From positions 62,001-126,000 of the forward strand of contig NZ_JARHUJ010000007.1 of assembly GCF_029223285.1 (NCBI RefSeq): a stretch of 64,000 nt of DNA, written 5' to 3'. The stretch comes from Paraflavitalea sp. CAU 1676. Lineage in GTDB: Bacteria > Bacteroidota > Bacteroidia > Chitinophagales > Chitinophagaceae. Below the pieces are notes generated by a model. It was not told the DNA's origin. It saw only the letters and a list, made by a program, of their open reading frames with translations, and ran no database searches. A program made the position numbers and the translations under genes. Numbering within the stretch: position 1 is the first letter of the stretch; every line of letters starts with the position of its first letter. This document shows, piece after piece, positions 63,724 through 64,000 of this stretch.

Positions 63724-64000
63724 ATGCGGGCAATAGTGATTATACTATCATGTTTTTGCATTGTGGTTTCTCAATCATTCGTTAAGCCTGTAATTAAAAA
63801 GTCCTCAACTTGCTGTTCAAAGAAAAAAGGAACAAAGAAAACGCTACCTTCCTCGTGTAAGGACAAAAAAAACTGTACCCTCCTTAAATCAGGTGCTGAT
63901 TATACTACAGAAATTGTATCAAAAGATCAGCCTATACATTATTTCACAAGAACAGCTAAGTTCGACTGTACTACTGCCTCATTAGCGCAGTTCTCAGGTA
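63724..64000 (+). CDS. Cys-rich secreted protein, cut by window edge
   Basis: A frame from ATG 63724 runs off the right edge after 92 codons without a stop. It starts with a signal peptide (MRAIVIILSCFCIVVSQSFV) followed by a Lys- and Cys-rich region (KKSSTCCSKKKGTKKTLPSS, CKDKKNCTLLKSGADYTTE). Thiol-rich and basic, it fits a metal-binding protein of the same resistance cluster. It lies downstream of MerR with 115 bases between. Family unknown. Confidence 0.7.
   Translation, partial: MRAIVIILSCFCIVVSQSFVKPVIKKSSTCCSKKKGTKKTLPSSCKDKKNCTLLKSGADYTTEIVSKDQPIHYFTRTAKFDCTTASLAQFSG

Overview
The window reads as one contiguous chromosomal segment of a Bacteroidota bacterium, most likely a member of the Chitinophagaceae. 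The evidence is a SusC/SusD pair with a hybrid two-component regulator, a T9SS sorting tail, several families typical of the phylum (DUF3050, DUF6766, BACON, Bacteroidetes-type integrase), and promoters of the TAnnTTTG type. The genus is not determined.

Layout. 1-16.6 kb is a polysaccharide utilization locus: a SusD/SusC pair, a divergent hybrid sensor/regulator, a GH3 enzyme with a PA14 domain, two CE1-like esterases with N-terminal Ig-like domains, and a GH8 enzyme resembling reducing-end xylose-releasing exo-oligoxylanase. The combination points to xylan or a decorated xylo-oligosaccharide. 16.8-20.2 kb encodes a large PVC-type cytochrome c/dehydrogenase lipoprotein and a ThuA-like protein. 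20.2-31.7 kb is a patchwork of small stress-type genes (three DUF3606, KTSC, DUF1328, DUF6766, two SDRs, DUF3050) mixed with decayed genes: a zinc alcohol dehydrogenase with an internal deletion, two exodeoxyribonuclease III 3' ends, a SemiSWEET start and a DJ-1/PfpI fragment. 31.8-36.2 kb is an alpha-mannan pair (GH76 and GH92); the GH76 gene loses its T9SS tail through a one-base frameshift in a G tract.

39.9-50.0 kb is a stress/ion island: a GcvH-like protein without the lipoyl lysine, two copies of a methyltransferase plus small-protein module around a DUF983 gene, a SulP transporter, an unusual fusion of a site-2 protease with a Crp-type helix-turn-helix, a zinc-ribbon protein, a broken universal stress protein, a bestrophin, Hsp20 and a CPA2 antiporter. 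50.1-56.4 kb carries integration scars: a UvrD-type helicase tail, a decayed copy of an integrase 5' end, a BACON lipoprotein, a tyrosine recombinase and a DUF1016/PDDEXK nuclease, with tRNA 3'-end-like fragments on both sides of the last two.

56.7-61.0 kb is a reactive-sulfur module: periplasmic rhodanese, TlpA-like thioredoxin, ArsR-rhodanese regulator, rhodanese-persulfide-dioxygenase-like fusion and an MFS transporter. Two promoter regions carry the same 9-6-9 palindrome, so the ArsR protein probably controls both transcription units. 61.9-64 kb is a metal (probably mercury-type) resistance cluster with a MerR regulator, a MerT-like membrane protein, YnfA and Cys-rich secreted proteins, with two copies of a MerR-type operator. 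All functions are assigned from sequence reading alone; no database search was run.
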